DNA from: CALEAR01 sp035301485
GTDB taxonomy: Bacteria > Pseudomonadota > Gammaproteobacteria > Pseudomonadales > Alcanivoracaceae
Assembly (NCBI GenBank): GCA_035301485.1
Contig: DATGUF010000027.1
Span: 1-43,607, forward strand
Direction of reading: 5' to 3'
DNA length: 43,607 nt
The notes below the pieces were generated by a model. That model searched no databases. It saw nothing but the letters and a program-made list of their open reading frames with translations, and was not told where the DNA came from. Position 1 is the stretch's first letter; every line of letters begins with the position of its first letter. A program made the translations under genes and the position numbers. Below, piece by piece: positions 43,497-43,607 of this stretch.

Positions 43497-43607
43497 ATGA
43501 GCGGCAAAACACCATTGGTGCAAGAGATTGAACAGGCGCAATTGCGAACCGATTTGCCCGAATTTGCACCTGGCGACACCGTCACTGTGCAAGTGAAAGT
43601 TCGCGAA
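43497..43607 (+). CDS. rplS: 50S ribosomal protein L19, N-terminal part (partial)
   Basis: The first 37 residues are present before the right edge. They include VQEIEQAQLRTDLPEFAPG and DTVTVQVKV, the L19 start. CAGGAG lies 9 bases before the ATG. It is the last gene of the rpsP-rimM-trmD-rplS operon. Confidence 0.95.
   Translation, partial: MSGKTPLVQEIEQAQLRTDLPEFAPGDTVTVQVKVRE

Overview
This is a gene-dense stretch of a gammaproteobacterial chromosome. Nearly every gene is a recognisable housekeeping gene. The order secD-secF-suhB-trmJ-iscR-iscS ... ndk-rlmN-pilW-rodZ-ispG-hisS-yfgM-bamB-der ... xseA-guaB-guaA ... tadA-purL ... ffh-rpsP-rimM-trmD-rplS follows, from memory, the Pseudomonas-type backbone. 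I infer a free-living or host-associated marine-type relative of the Pseudomonadales/Cellvibrionales; genus cannot be fixed from the sequence alone. secD is cut by the left edge and rplS by the right edge. No tRNA, rRNA, CRISPR array or intact mobile element is seen.

Layout. 1-3631: protein export (secDF), a zinc-ribbon methyltransferase, suhB and trmJ. 3631-14062: an iron-sulfur assembly locus, with iscR-iscS on the plus strand, dacB-yihY behind them, and a complete SUF operon (sufB-C-D-S-A-T-E) on the minus strand. It sits where relatives carry iscU-iscA-hscBA-fdx. 14269-23341: ndk, rlmN, pilW, rodZ, ispG, hisS, yfgM, bamB, der. 23338-34567: xseA and a purine block (guaB, guaA, purT, tadA, purL) with a small doxX insertion. 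34613-40157: small conserved enzymes (a NIF3-like domain, two NUDIX proteins, gamma carbonic anhydrase, DUF1289, patatin, CNNM/CorC, YpjD). 40338-43607: ffh, rpsP, rimM, trmD, rplS.

Most striking observation. Both glutamine amidotransferases in the window have lost the catalytic cysteine of their class I glutaminase domain, with glycine in its place: GuaA Gly89 and PurL Gly1131. The His and Glu partners remain, other glutaminase signatures in the same domains are eroded, and the synthetase domains look intact. This predicts purine synthesis that uses free ammonia, or an unknown ammonia donor, instead of glutamine at two steps.

Second observation. Near-consensus type 1 IscR operators lie at both the iscR promoter (3631-3655) and the sufB promoter (14034-14058). 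This suggests that SUF has taken over as the housekeeping Fe-S system while keeping Isc-type feedback control. Both the in-place isc-to-suf exchange and the operator calls can be tested by comparison with relatives.
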